NCBI RefSeq assembly: GCF_001428825.1
Contig: NZ_LMIT01000011.1
Location: 410,460 to 449,469, forward strand
Length of the DNA stretch: 39,010 nucleotides
Reading direction: 5' to 3'
Source: Nocardioides sp. Root240
GTDB taxonomy: Bacteria; Actinomycetota; Actinomycetes; Propionibacteriales; Nocardioidaceae
In this document: one piece after another, positions 1 to 6,840 of the stretch
How the letters are laid out: each line of letters starts with the position of its first letter
Numbering within the stretch: position 1 is the first letter of the stretch
Position numbers and translations under genes: made by a program
Notes under the pieces: model-generated
Told to the model about the DNA's origin: nothing
Database searches by the model: none
What the model saw: only the letters and a program-made list of their open reading frames with translations

Positions 1-51
1 CGCTCCTTCACCAAGGAAGCCGAACACGCCAGCGGCTCCCAGCAGCACTGA
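1..51 (+). CDS. C-terminal tail of a truncated upstream gene
   Basis: Frame 1 is open from the window edge for 16 codons and stops at TGA (49-51), ending ...ASGSQQH. The tail is hydrophilic and could be the end of a plus-strand gene converging on the ferredoxin reductase at 134-1390. Too little is present to name a family, and an open run this short could arise by chance in GC-rich DNA. The 82 bp between the two stops contain no clean terminator that I can identify. Confidence 0.4.
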   Translation, partial: RSFTKEAEHASGSQQH

Positions 52-133
52 CGCAGCGACGGCCGGCGGTCACACGGCCGACGGTGGCGCGCCCCGCCGC
101 GGCGCTCGCGAGGCGCGGGCCGCCCCGGCCGGC

Positions 134-1390
134 TCAGACCGAGGCGGCCAGCTTCTCCTCGTGCGCCCTGCGCCGGGTCTCGGCGAAGGCGAGGGCGTCG
201 TCCCAGGAGCCGCCCTTCATGATCTGCACGCGGTACTTCATGATCTCGGTCTGGCCGTTGACGGTCAGCGCGCCGATCAGGCGGTCTCCGCGGCGGTAGA
301 GGGCGACCCAGCGACCGCCGGAAGCCGGGTCGCCGTCGACCAGCCGGACCTCGTCGGCGTCAGGGGAGCCGACGAACTGGATCCGCACGTCGTACCAGTC
401 GGACCAGAAGTACGGCACGGTGCCGTAGGCCTTGGCGTTGTCAGGGTCGAGAGCGTTGCGGGCCGCGGCAGCGCCCTGCTCGGCGGCCGCGGTCCAGTTC
501 TCCATCCGCTGGCGCTCACCCAGGGTGGGGTTGAACCAGTTGGCGACGTCGCCGGCGGCGTACACGCCCGGGATGCCCGTCCACAGGTTCTCGTCACAGA
601 CGATGCCGTTGTCCAGGGTCAGCCCGGAACCGGCGAGCCAGTCGACCGACGGGATCACGCCGATGCCGACCACGACCAGGTCGGCGTCGATCGCCGAGCC
701 GTCGGCGAGCACGACCCGCTCGACCTTGCCGTCGCCCTCGATCGCGGACACCCCGACCCCGCAACGCAGGGTCGTGCCGTTGAGCTCGTGCAGCGAGGCG
801 ATCGCGGCACCCATCTCGTGGCCGGTCGCCCGGACCAACGGCGTGGGCAGCGCCTCGACGATGGTGGCCTCGAGGCCGCGCTTGCGCGCGGTCGAGGCGA
901 TCTCGGAGCCGATGAACCCGGCACCGATGACGACGGTGCGAGCACCCGCCTCGAGCTTGTCGCGGACGGCCAGCGAGTCGTCCAGGGTCCGCAGCGGGTA
1001 CACCCCGTCGAGGCCCTCGGTCCCCGGCAGCACCCGGGCGTGGGCGCCGGTCGCGATCACCAGCGCGTCGTAGGCGATCGCATCGTCGCCGACCGTGACC
1101 AGACGTGCATCGGTGTCGAGCGCCGTGGCCGGCGCGCCGAGGCGGACGTCGACACCGAGCTCGTCGCGCAGCGTCTCCTCGGTGCGGAACCACGGCACCT
1201 CCGGGAGTGCGCCGGACTCGTCCGCCGCACCCAGGAAGGCCTTCGACAGCGGGGGCCGGTCGTAGGGCAGGTGCTCCTCCGCCCCGATCAGGACGATCTC
1301 GCCGTCGTACCCGGTCTTGCGGGCGGCCTCGACGGCCCGGAGGCCGGCAAGGGAGGCACCGACCACCACCAGGCGTCGGACCTCGGTCAC
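134..1390 (-). CDS. NAD(P)H:ferredoxin reductase, FAD-dependent
   Basis: A 418-residue flavoprotein of the rubredoxin/ferredoxin reductase type used by Rieske oxygenases and bacterial P450s. It should pass electrons from NAD(P)H through FAD to a small ferredoxin. The FAD-binding Rossmann motif is near residues 10-16 (VGASLAG), the NAD-binding motif near 155-161 (IGAGFIG), and an ATGAHARVLPG segment lies between them. The C-terminal ~85 residues match the reductase C-terminal domain and the length is normal. The GTG start at 1390 overlaps the stop of the ferredoxin gene by 4 bp (GTGA), so the two are translationally coupled and almost certainly partners. The final acceptor is not proven: both the Rieske oxygenase (13471-15311) and the P450 (31593-32882) lack a reductase of their own in this window. 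Confidence 0.9.
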   Translation of the reverse strand: MTEVRRLVVVGASLAGLRAVEAARKTGYDGEIVLIGAEEHLPYDRPPLSKAFLGAADESGALPEVPWFRTEETLRDELGVDVRLGAPATALDTDARLVTVGDDAIAYDALVIATGAHARVLPGTEGLDGVYPLRTLDDSLAVRDKLEAGARTVVIGAGFIGSEIASTARKRGLEATIVEALPTPLVRATGHEMGAAIASLHELNGTTLRCGVGVSAIEGDGKVERVVLADGSAIDADLVVVGIGVIPSVDWLAGSGLTLDNGIVCDENLWTGIPGVYAAGDVANWFNPTLGERQRMENWTAAAEQGAAAARNALDPDNAKAYGTVPYFWSDWYDVRIQFVGSPDADEVRLVDGDPASGGRWVALYRRGDRLIGALTVNGQTEIMKYRVQIMKGGSWDDALAFAETRRRAHEEKLAASV

Positions 1391-1584
1391 TGGTCGACGA
1401 TCTTCAGCGCCTCGGTCGGGCAGCCGTTGACGGCCTCCTCGACCTCCTGCAGCTCGGTGTCGCTGATCTCCGCCTTGAGCAGGAGCAGCTCGCCGTCGTC
1501 GTTGACCTCGAAGAAGTCGGGCGCGAGCGACTCACAGATCCCCAGGCCCGTGCACTTGTCGAAATCGACCGTCACACACTTCAT
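1387..1584 (-). CDS. [3Fe-4S] ferredoxin
   Basis: A 65-residue electron carrier with Cys11, Cys17 and Cys55-Pro56. The motif is CxxLxxC...CP: the position that would be the fourth cysteine of a [4Fe-4S] cluster is Leu14, the signature of the actinobacterial [3Fe-4S] ferredoxins. Such ferredoxins serve P450s in mycobacteria and the phenanthrene dioxygenase PhdABCD of Nocardioides sp. KP7. ATG start with GGAG about 8 nt upstream; it overlaps the reductase start. The gene has its own promoter region (1585-1687) carrying both conserved elements described below, so it can be induced apart from the FAD oxidoreductase upstream. An additional Cys3 is unlikely to be a ligand. Confidence 0.93.
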   Translation of the reverse strand: MKCVTVDFDKCTGLGICESLAPDFFEVNDDGELLLLKAEISDTELQEVEEAVNGCPTEALKIVDQ

Positions 1585-1619
1585 CGTCTTCTCCGTTCCG
1601 GGTACGTCCTCGTCCCCAC

Positions 1620-1635
1620 AGCATAACTTGACTTA
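1620..1635 (-). promoter_or_regulatory. Element B copy 1 (ferredoxin promoter)
   Basis: Read towards the ferredoxin gene the sequence is TAAGTCAAGTTATGCT, ending 35 bp before the start codon. It sits within a perfect 7-bp inverted repeat with a 6-bp spacer (1620-1639, AGCATAA/TTATGCT). Near-copies occur before the SCP2-like gene (29525-29540) and the SDR gene at 34574. The TATGCT end is a plausible -10, so the element may be a promoter overlapped by an operator. Confidence 0.6.
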
Positions 1636-1665
1636 TGCTCGTTGGCGAGACCCCATCCATTTTTT

Positions 1666-1681
1666 TCTTATCGAAATTAGA
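1666..1681 (-). promoter_or_regulatory. Element A copy 1 (ferredoxin promoter)
   Basis: Read towards the ferredoxin gene the sequence is TCTAATTTCGATAAGA. It is the most diverged of the seven copies of the shared 16-bp element (consensus TYTAATYTGGATTCAA) but keeps all six invariant positions. It lies 81 bp before the start codon and just after the stop of the FAD oxidoreductase gene, next to an unusual T7 run (1660-1666). Confidence 0.55.
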
Positions 1682-1687
1682 AACTGG

Positions 1688-2989
1688 TCATCCGGCGGCC
1701 GGCGGGAAGGCCGCGGCGATCTTGCCGGCGACGATCTCTGCCGTCTCGGCGCAGGCAGTGGTGCCGCCGTTCGCGTACTCCTTGACGGCGTCCCCGACGT
1801 TCCAGAGGCCGGTGAGCGGGGTGTCGTGCGACATGTCGAAGCCGGCGACGGCGCGCTGCGGCGGCCAGCCGTCGCGGGTGGTCACCCGGCTCAGGATCCG
1901 GGCCCGGTCGTCGAAGCCGGGAATGGTCTCGCGCAGGTCCTCGAGCAGCAGGGCGTACTCGGCCTCCTCGTCGAAGTCGCCGACCGCCGGCTTGGGCACA
2001 CCCGTCCCGGTGTAGAGGTTCCAGCCCTCTGGGGCCATCTCGGGGCAGGTGTCGGTGAAGTTCGCGATGTAGGCCAGGCGGCGGGAGGTCGCGAAGCTCA
2101 GCATGCCGGGCGCATCGACCAACCGCTCCTGGCTGGCGAAGTTGTAGGTGATCATCGCGGTCGGTCGGTCGTTGCGCTTGACCTCGTCGAGGTAGTCGGC
2201 GTCGAACGCCTGCGAACCGACCAGGGCGACCGTCGCGGCCGGGCCCACGTTGCTGACCACCACAGGGGCCGTGAGGGTCTCGCCGCCGGCGAGCACCACG
2301 CCCGCGACGCGGCCGTCCTCGACCAGGATCCGCTCGACCTCGGTCGAGAGCCGGACCTCGCCGCCGTCACGCTCGATGGCGCCGGCGAGTGCCTTCCACA
2401 CACCGATCGTGCCCTCCGGGTGGAACCCGAAGCGCTTGAACGCGCTCTTGCGCGTGAAGTAGGTCAGGAACACCTTGGCCGGCAGCTCCTCGGAGCCGAC
2501 CGAGAACACCGAGGCGGCCATGTTGCGGAAGATGCCGTGCACGCCTTCGTTCTTCGTGTACCTCGACACCCACTCCTGGAGGGTCATCTGGTCCTCGGGG
2601 AGGGCGGCGTCGTCCTTGCGCGCCGCCCCGATGCCGCCGACCAGCTTCGCGCCCTGCCGGGTGAGCTTCTGCAGCAGGAAGCCCCAACCGCCGCCAGTGA
2701 CGTCCACGTCCTTGCCCTTGATCCGGTAGAGGATCGGCGGGCTCGGCTCACGGATCTCCCAAGGCAGGTCGAGCTCGCGGAAGGTGCGCTCGGTGAAGGT
2801 CCCGCACTCGATGACGATGGCGCCGTCGTTGACCTTGAAGCCGTCCACGTCGGTCGTCGACGCGCGGCCGCCGACCTTGTCGAGGCGCTCGAGGACGAGC
2901 GTGCGGTAGCCCTGGTGCTGGAGGCGGGCGGCCGTGAAGAGGCCGGCGGCGCCGGCGCCGATCACGATCGCGTCGAAGTTGTCGGTCAT
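1688..2989 (-). CDS. FAD-dependent oxidoreductase, phytoene desaturase/amine oxidase-like
   Basis: A 433-residue flavoprotein with an N-terminal dinucleotide motif (IGAGAAGL, residues ~10-17), followed by VLERLDKVGGRAST, the usual second FAD segment of the phytoene desaturase/monoamine oxidase superfamily. The C-terminal part has the GLWNVGDAVKEYANGGTTACAE-type FAD closing motif. Members desaturate, saturate or isomerise hydrophobic substrates; the substrate here is unknown. The ATG start has AGGAGA 8 nt upstream and follows the acyl-CoA dehydrogenase stop by 13 bp, so it belongs to the same operon. It may carry out a flavin-linked ring or side-chain dehydrogenation in the island. Confidence 0.8.
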   Translation of the reverse strand: MTDNFDAIVIGAGAAGLFTAARLQHQGYRTLVLERLDKVGGRASTTDVDGFKVNDGAIVIECGTFTERTFRELDLPWEIREPSPPILYRIKGKDVDVTGGGWGFLLQKLTRQGAKLVGGIGAARKDDAALPEDQMTLQEWVSRYTKNEGVHGIFRNMAASVFSVGSEELPAKVFLTYFTRKSAFKRFGFHPEGTIGVWKALAGAIERDGGEVRLSTEVERILVEDGRVAGVVLAGGETLTAPVVVSNVGPAATVALVGSQAFDADYLDEVKRNDRPTAMITYNFASQERLVDAPGMLSFATSRRLAYIANFTDTCPEMAPEGWNLYTGTGVPKPAVGDFDEEAEYALLLEDLRETIPGFDDRARILSRVTTRDGWPPQRAVAGFDMSHDTPLTGLWNVGDAVKEYANGGTTACAETAEIVAGKIAAAFPPAAG

Positions 2990-3002
2990 GGGTTCTCCTG
3001 GA

Positions 3003-4166
3003 TCAGTAGGACCGCGGCAGGCCGAGGGAGGTCTGCGCGACGAAGTTGAGGACCATCTCCCGGCTGACCGGGGCGGTGCGCATGAGGCGGGTCACGAACC
3101 AGAGCTCGGAGAGCCCGTACTCGTGCGCGAGGCCGTTGCCGCCGTGGGTCTGGATGGACTGGTCGAGCGCCTTGAGCGCCGCCTCGGCGCCGACGTACTT
3201 GGCGATGTTGGCGGCCTCCGCCGCACCGGCGTCGCCCTCGTCGTACAGGACGGCGGCGTGCTGCGTGGCCAGCCGGGCCATCTCCACGTCGATGTGCGCC
3301 GCAGCGAGCGGGTGGGCAACGCCCTGGTGCTGGCCGATCGGGACCGACCAGACCTGGCGCGTCTTGGCGTAGTCGGCGGCCTTCTCGACCGCGTAGCGAC
3401 CGACGCCGGAGGTGATGGCGCCGACCATGATCCGCTCGGGGTTGAGGGCGGCGAAGACCTGGCGCAGGCCGTTGCCGGCCTCCCCGACGAGCCACTCCGG
3501 CTCGACCCGGACGTCGTCGAAGAAGACCGTGAACTGCTTGTCCGGCGAGACGATCGACGTCGGGATCCGCTGGAAGCTCAGGCCCGGGGCGTCGGTCGGC
3601 ACCAGGAAGATCGAGAGCTTCTTCCTCTCCGGCGTCGACAGCTCCGCGTCGCGGGTGACGACGAGGATCGCGTCGCACTGGTCGATCGCGGAGATGTAGT
3701 ACTTGGTGCCGCTGATCCGCCAGCCGTCGCCATCGCGTGTCGCCGTGGTGGAGACCTCGTGGCTGTTGGAGCCGGCGTCGGGCTCGGTGAGGCCGAAGGC
3801 CACCTTCCGGGTGCCGTCGGCGATGCCGGTCACCCACTCCTGCTTCTGCTCCTCGGAGCCGTGCGCCACCAACAGCGAGCCGATCATGGCCGGCGAGATG
3901 ACCCACACGAGCATGGGCATGCCGTGCGCCGAGAGCTCCTCGACGACGACCACGGCCTCCTGCATGCCGCCACCGCCGCCGCCGTACTCCTCCGGGAGGT
4001 GGACGCCGAGGAGGCCGGCCTGACCGAGCTCGGCCCACAGCTCCGTGACGTCCTCCCCGGCGTGCGAGCGCTCGAGGAAGTACTTCTGGTCGTAGCGGGC
4101 GCAGATCTTGGCGACCGTCTCGCGGATGGCGCGGTGCTCGTCGGTGTCACGGATGAGGCCGGTCAT
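3003..4166 (-). CDS. acyl-CoA dehydrogenase (FadE-type)
   Basis: A 387-residue FAD enzyme that should introduce a 2,3-double bond into an acyl-CoA. The FAD/substrate motif FGLTEPDAGSNS is at ~124-135, and the C-terminal domain has IQTHGGNGLAHEYGL. A glutamate in LNPERI (Glu244) sits where the long-chain/isovaleryl type places its catalytic base, while the usual C-terminal YEGT glutamate is absent (the end reads LMRTAPVSREM). The ATG at 4166 was chosen because AAGGAG lies upstream and it overlaps the preceding stop as ATGA. Upstream is the membrane protein, downstream the FAD oxidoreductase. Actinobacterial FadEs can work as alpha2beta2 pairs; no partner half is adjacent, so this is probably a homo-oligomer. 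Confidence 0.9.
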   Translation of the reverse strand: MTGLIRDTDEHRAIRETVAKICARYDQKYFLERSHAGEDVTELWAELGQAGLLGVHLPEEYGGGGGGMQEAVVVVEELSAHGMPMLVWVISPAMIGSLLVAHGSEEQKQEWVTGIADGTRKVAFGLTEPDAGSNSHEVSTTATRDGDGWRISGTKYYISAIDQCDAILVVTRDAELSTPERKKLSIFLVPTDAPGLSFQRIPTSIVSPDKQFTVFFDDVRVEPEWLVGEAGNGLRQVFAALNPERIMVGAITSGVGRYAVEKAADYAKTRQVWSVPIGQHQGVAHPLAAAHIDVEMARLATQHAAVLYDEGDAGAAEAANIAKYVGAEAALKALDQSIQTHGGNGLAHEYGLSELWFVTRLMRTAPVSREMVLNFVAQTSLGLPRSY

Positions 4167-4849
4167 GATGCAGCTCCTTCGAGGGACTTGTTGGCCTGCC
4201 GGCATGCCCACGACATGACCAGCAGGAAGACGCAATAGGTGGTGAGGGCGAGCCAGAAGACGAAGAGCCCGTTCCAGGCGAAGGGCCCGCTCTTGAAGAA
4301 GTAGGCGAGCGGGTCCGGCAGGAACGAGAAGGCGATGAAGAAGTTGAGGTAGGCCACCCAACGCGGCATCAGCGACGCCGGGTCACGCAGGATCGCCACG
4401 CCCACCGCGACGTTCTGGACGATGAACGGGGTGATGCCGCAGAAGAGCAGCAGCCACGCCAGGTCGCACAGCAGGACGACCTCGCTGGGGTCGCGGTCGC
4501 CCCGGAAGCCCGCCAGGGCGAAGATCAGGTGCGGGAACATGTTGATCAGGACCGTCGTGGTGGCGGCGATGGCCTGGACGACCGCCAGCAACGGGAAGCC
4601 CGTCGGCTCCATCCGCCGCAGGTGCAGGGAGATCAACGCCAGCTGGGGGATCATCAGCACCACGCCGACCGAGCCGATCAGGAAGCCGGCCCGGACCCGG
4701 GTCGGGTCGTCGAGGAAGAACCGGGCGACCTCCTGCTGGTCCCCCGGCCCGATCGGCACCGGGAGGAACCCGGCGACGAGCCACCCGGCGAGGGTGACGA
4801 CCACGGCGAGCGGCCCGGTCAGGGCCGCGAGGTCGGCGATCTTCTTCAC
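4163..4849 (-). CDS. six-helix integral membrane protein, unknown function
   Basis: 228 residues from a GTG start at 4849 (AGGAGA about 7 nt upstream); an earlier in-frame ATG would overlap the crotonase gene and lacks a ribosome site. Hydrophobic segments lie near residues 11-30, 54-74, 82-104, 122-150, 170-186 and 188-210, consistent with six membrane helices and short loops, with a charged C-terminus (CRQANKSLEGAAS). I recognise no transporter signature. It is coupled by ATGA to the acyl-CoA dehydrogenase, so it is a fixed member of the catabolic operon. It might take up a hydrophobic substrate or anchor enzymes at the membrane; both ideas are inference. Confidence 0.75.
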   Translation of the reverse strand: MKKIADLAALTGPLAVVVTLAGWLVAGFLPVPIGPGDQQEVARFFLDDPTRVRAGFLIGSVGVVLMIPQLALISLHLRRMEPTGFPLLAVVQAIAATTTVLINMFPHLIFALAGFRGDRDPSEVVLLCDLAWLLLFCGITPFIVQNVAVGVAILRDPASLMPRWVAYLNFFIAFSFLPDPLAYFFKSGPFAWNGLFVFWLALTTYCVFLLVMSWACRQANKSLEGAAS

Positions 4850-4865
4850 AGTGTTCTCCTGGTTC

Positions 4866-6074
4866 TCAGCGGCCGCGGAAGGTCGGGCGCTGCTTGGCGA
4901 GGAAGGCATCGAGGGCGTCGGCGGCGTCGGCGGTCTCCGCGCACGCCACGAGCGACTCCACCTCCGCACCGAGCTGGTCGGGCAGGCTGCGGTCCCAGGA
5001 CTCGCGCAGCAGGGCGCGCATGCGCGAGAAGGCCCGGGTGGGCCCGTGGGCGAGGCGCTGGGCCAGTTCCTCGCCGCGGGCTCGCGCCTCGGCGGCGGGG
5101 ACGACCTCGGCGACCATGCCCCAGTCCAGTGCCTGCTGCGCGGTGATGGGCTCGTTGAGCAGGTAGGCGCGGGCCGCGCGGGCCGGTCCGATCAGCCGGG
5201 GAAGGTGCCAGGTGCCACCCCCGTCACCGCTGAGACCGATCGCCGCGAACGCGGTGACGAACCGCGCGTCGTCGGCGGCCACGACGACGTCGGCGGCGTA
5301 GACGAAGCCGAGGCCACCGCCGGCCACCGCACCGTGGGCCACCGCGACGATCGGGACGTCGAGGGTCGCGAGCACCTGGAAGGCCAGGTGGAAGGGCGTG
5401 GTCATCTGGCGCAGGGTCGGGCCGAGTCCCTCGGTGGCCGCCGTGCTCGTGAAGTAGGGGATGTCGCCGCCCACGGTCAGGGCCGGGCCGTCGCCGGCGA
5501 TCAGCAGCGCACGCACCGAGGGGTCCCCGGCCACACGGACGACTGCCGCGAGGAACTCGTCGGCCAGCCGCTGGTCGATCGCGTTGCGCTCCGCCGGCCG
5601 GGCGAGGCACAGGGTCGCCAATCCGTCGTCGATCGTGAGGTCGAGGGTCTCGAACGACGCCGGTGGTTCGCCGAGCGCTCCGACGAAGGCCGCCGAGTCG
5701 GTCAGCTGGGTGAGCCCGCAGATCCGGCCGTCACGCAACTCCCACTGGTGCACGAACCACGCCTCGAACGCGAGTCCGCTCGCGCGGCCCCTGCCACGGT
5801 AGGTCCCCTGCACCTGCAGGCGACCGTCCTGCAGCGTCGTGTACGACGCAGGCTCGGCCCGCACCCGCCAATGGGTCCCGATCGCGAACCAGCCGTCGCG
5901 GACCATCGCCGCCGGTCCGGCGTGCTCCCCGCCGATCCCGAACGGGAGCCCGGGGGTCAGGCGGCCGACGAAGTCGTCGGCGAGGAACGCCACGATCGCG
6001 TCCCGGTCGCCCGCTGCGAGGGCGTCGTACATGCCCTCGACCAGCGACTGGCGCATCACGTCCACGTCGTTCAC
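4866..6074 (-). CDS. SnoaL-like/crotonase fusion protein
   Basis: 402 residues. Residues ~5-130 look like a SnoaL/NTF2-like domain (polyketide cyclase or ketosteroid isomerase fold) and ~140-402 are a crotonase domain. The crotonase domain has both oxyanion-hole segments (ALTVGGDIPYF, ~198-208; HGAVAGGG, 247-254), but both hydratase glutamates are missing: the GGGxE position is Gly256 and the second is Phe276. An aspartate (Asp284, in LSGDGGG) sits where PaaG-type isomerases have their catalytic Asp. It is therefore more likely an isomerase or a specialised lyase than an enoyl-CoA hydratase. The GTG start at 6074 has no Shine-Dalgarno, and the predicted -10 is placed for a leaderless transcript. 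First gene of the left operon. Confidence 0.82.
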   Translation of the reverse strand: MNDVDVMRQSLVEGMYDALAAGDRDAIVAFLADDFVGRLTPGLPFGIGGEHAGPAAMVRDGWFAIGTHWRVRAEPASYTTLQDGRLQVQGTYRGRGRASGLAFEAWFVHQWELRDGRICGLTQLTDSAAFVGALGEPPASFETLDLTIDDGLATLCLARPAERNAIDQRLADEFLAAVVRVAGDPSVRALLIAGDGPALTVGGDIPYFTSTAATEGLGPTLRQMTTPFHLAFQVLATLDVPIVAVAHGAVAGGGLGFVYAADVVVAADDARFVTAFAAIGLSGDGGGTWHLPRLIGPARAARAYLLNEPITAQQALDWGMVAEVVPAAEARARGEELAQRLAHGPTRAFSRMRALLRESWDRSLPDQLGAEVESLVACAETADAADALDAFLAKQRPTFRGR

Positions 6075-6078
6075 ATAA

Positions 6079-6094
6079 TTGAATATAGATTAAA
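6079..6094 (-). promoter_or_regulatory. Element A copy 2 with leaderless promoter
   Basis: Read towards the fusion gene: TTTAATCTATATTCAA, a near-consensus copy of element A. It contains a good -10, TATATT (6087-6082), with a weak -35 TTGCCG (6111-6106) 18 bp upstream. Transcription would then begin at about the G of the GTG start (6074), implying a leaderless mRNA and a repressor site covering the -10. Confidence 0.65.
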
Positions 6095-6141
6095 TGAATC
6101 GCTGACGGCAAGACCCGTGACGGATGCCACCGGCCCTCGAC

Positions 6142-6738
6142 TCAGCGACCGGCGGTGACGACGCGCAGCCACACGTGCGCGAGCGCGGCGGCGACCTCGG
6201 GGCGCGGCTCCCCGCTTCCCACGATGCTGCGGACGTCTCGCCGCATGGCGTCGAACGTCGCTCCCACGAGCAGCTGCGCCAGCGACTCCACCGACGGACT
6301 CCCGGACGCGAGACGCGGGCCGAGGTCCCTGCGCAGCCGGTCCGTGGCCCGCTCGGTCAGGTGCGCCTCCCAGGCGCCCACCAACTGCGCCGCCTCCTCG
6401 TCGACGGCGGCAGCGCGAACCATCGCGTCCATCAGCCGCGCATTGGCGCGCCACAGGTCCACGGTGGCCGCGAGTGCCTCGGCCACCCCGGAGGCCGGGT
6501 CGTCGCCCGGGTGCTCGTACCAGGCGGCAGCGACGCCGACGTACTCATCGAGGAGGTCCTCGAGCACCGCCGCGACGACGGCACCCTTCGTCGGGAAGTG
6601 GAAGTAGAACGCGGGCCGCGTCACCTCGGCCCGGCGCGTGATCTCCGCGATCGAGATCTCTCCGAACGACCGGGTCTCGAGCAGGTGCACGACGACCTCG
6701 AGGATCCGTCGTCGGGTCCGCTCGCCCTTGGTGGTCAC
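6142..6738 (-). CDS. TetR-family transcriptional regulator
   Basis: 198 residues. The N-terminal helix-turn-helix is clear (IAEITRRAEVTRPAFYFHFPTKGAVVAAVLEDLLDEY, ~30-66); the C-terminal ligand domain is variable as usual and should bind an acyl-CoA or pathway intermediate (inference). The GTG start at 6738 has only a weak ribosome site. It is transcribed away from the kinase gene (6841) and towards the fusion gene (start 6074), with copies of element A at both ends of its own gene (6806-6821 and 6079-6094). This makes it the best candidate repressor for that element. The sequence CACATAATTGA is also repeated on each side of the gene. Confidence 0.9.
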   Translation of the reverse strand: MTTKGERTRRRILEVVVHLLETRSFGEISIAEITRRAEVTRPAFYFHFPTKGAVVAAVLEDLLDEYVGVAAAWYEHPGDDPASGVAEALAATVDLWRANARLMDAMVRAAAVDEEAAQLVGAWEAHLTERATDRLRRDLGPRLASGSPSVESLAQLLVGATFDAMRRDVRSIVGSGEPRPEVAAALAHVWLRVVTAGR

Positions 6739-6776
6739 GACGACTGTCTACCGGAACCGGTCGACCGGACACATAA

Positions 6777-6804
6777 TTGACGCCCGTAAATTCTGTGCTA
6801 CTTT
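6777..6804 (+). promoter_or_regulatory. Promoter of the APH-like kinase gene
   Basis: TTGACG (6777-6782), a 16-bp spacer and TACTTT (6799-6804) form a reasonable sigma-70-type promoter pointing to the kinase gene at 6841. The start point near 6811 falls inside the element A copy at 6806-6821. The AGGAGG at 6830-6835 fixes the GTG start. Confidence 0.5.
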
Positions 6805-6805
6805 T

Positions 6806-6821
6806 TTGAATCCTGATTCGA
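6806..6821 (+). promoter_or_regulatory. Element A copy 3 (kinase promoter)
   Basis: TTGAATCCTGATTCGA, the most symmetrical of the seven copies (half-sites TTGAATC and GATTCGA around CT). It lies immediately downstream of the predicted -10 and 19 bp before the GTG start. A protein bound here would block transcription start of the kinase gene and, as the intergenic region is shared, possibly tetR. Confidence 0.65.
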
Positions 6822-6840
6822 CAACGCACAGGAGGCAGCA

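Noticed and set aside
161..3049. A 962-codon open frame on the plus strand opposite the reductase, ferredoxin and FAD genes
   Set aside because: It is a mirror of well-supported minus-strand genes in high-GC DNA; its translation is Arg/Val/Gly-rich with no recognisable domain and it runs through the ferredoxin promoter region.
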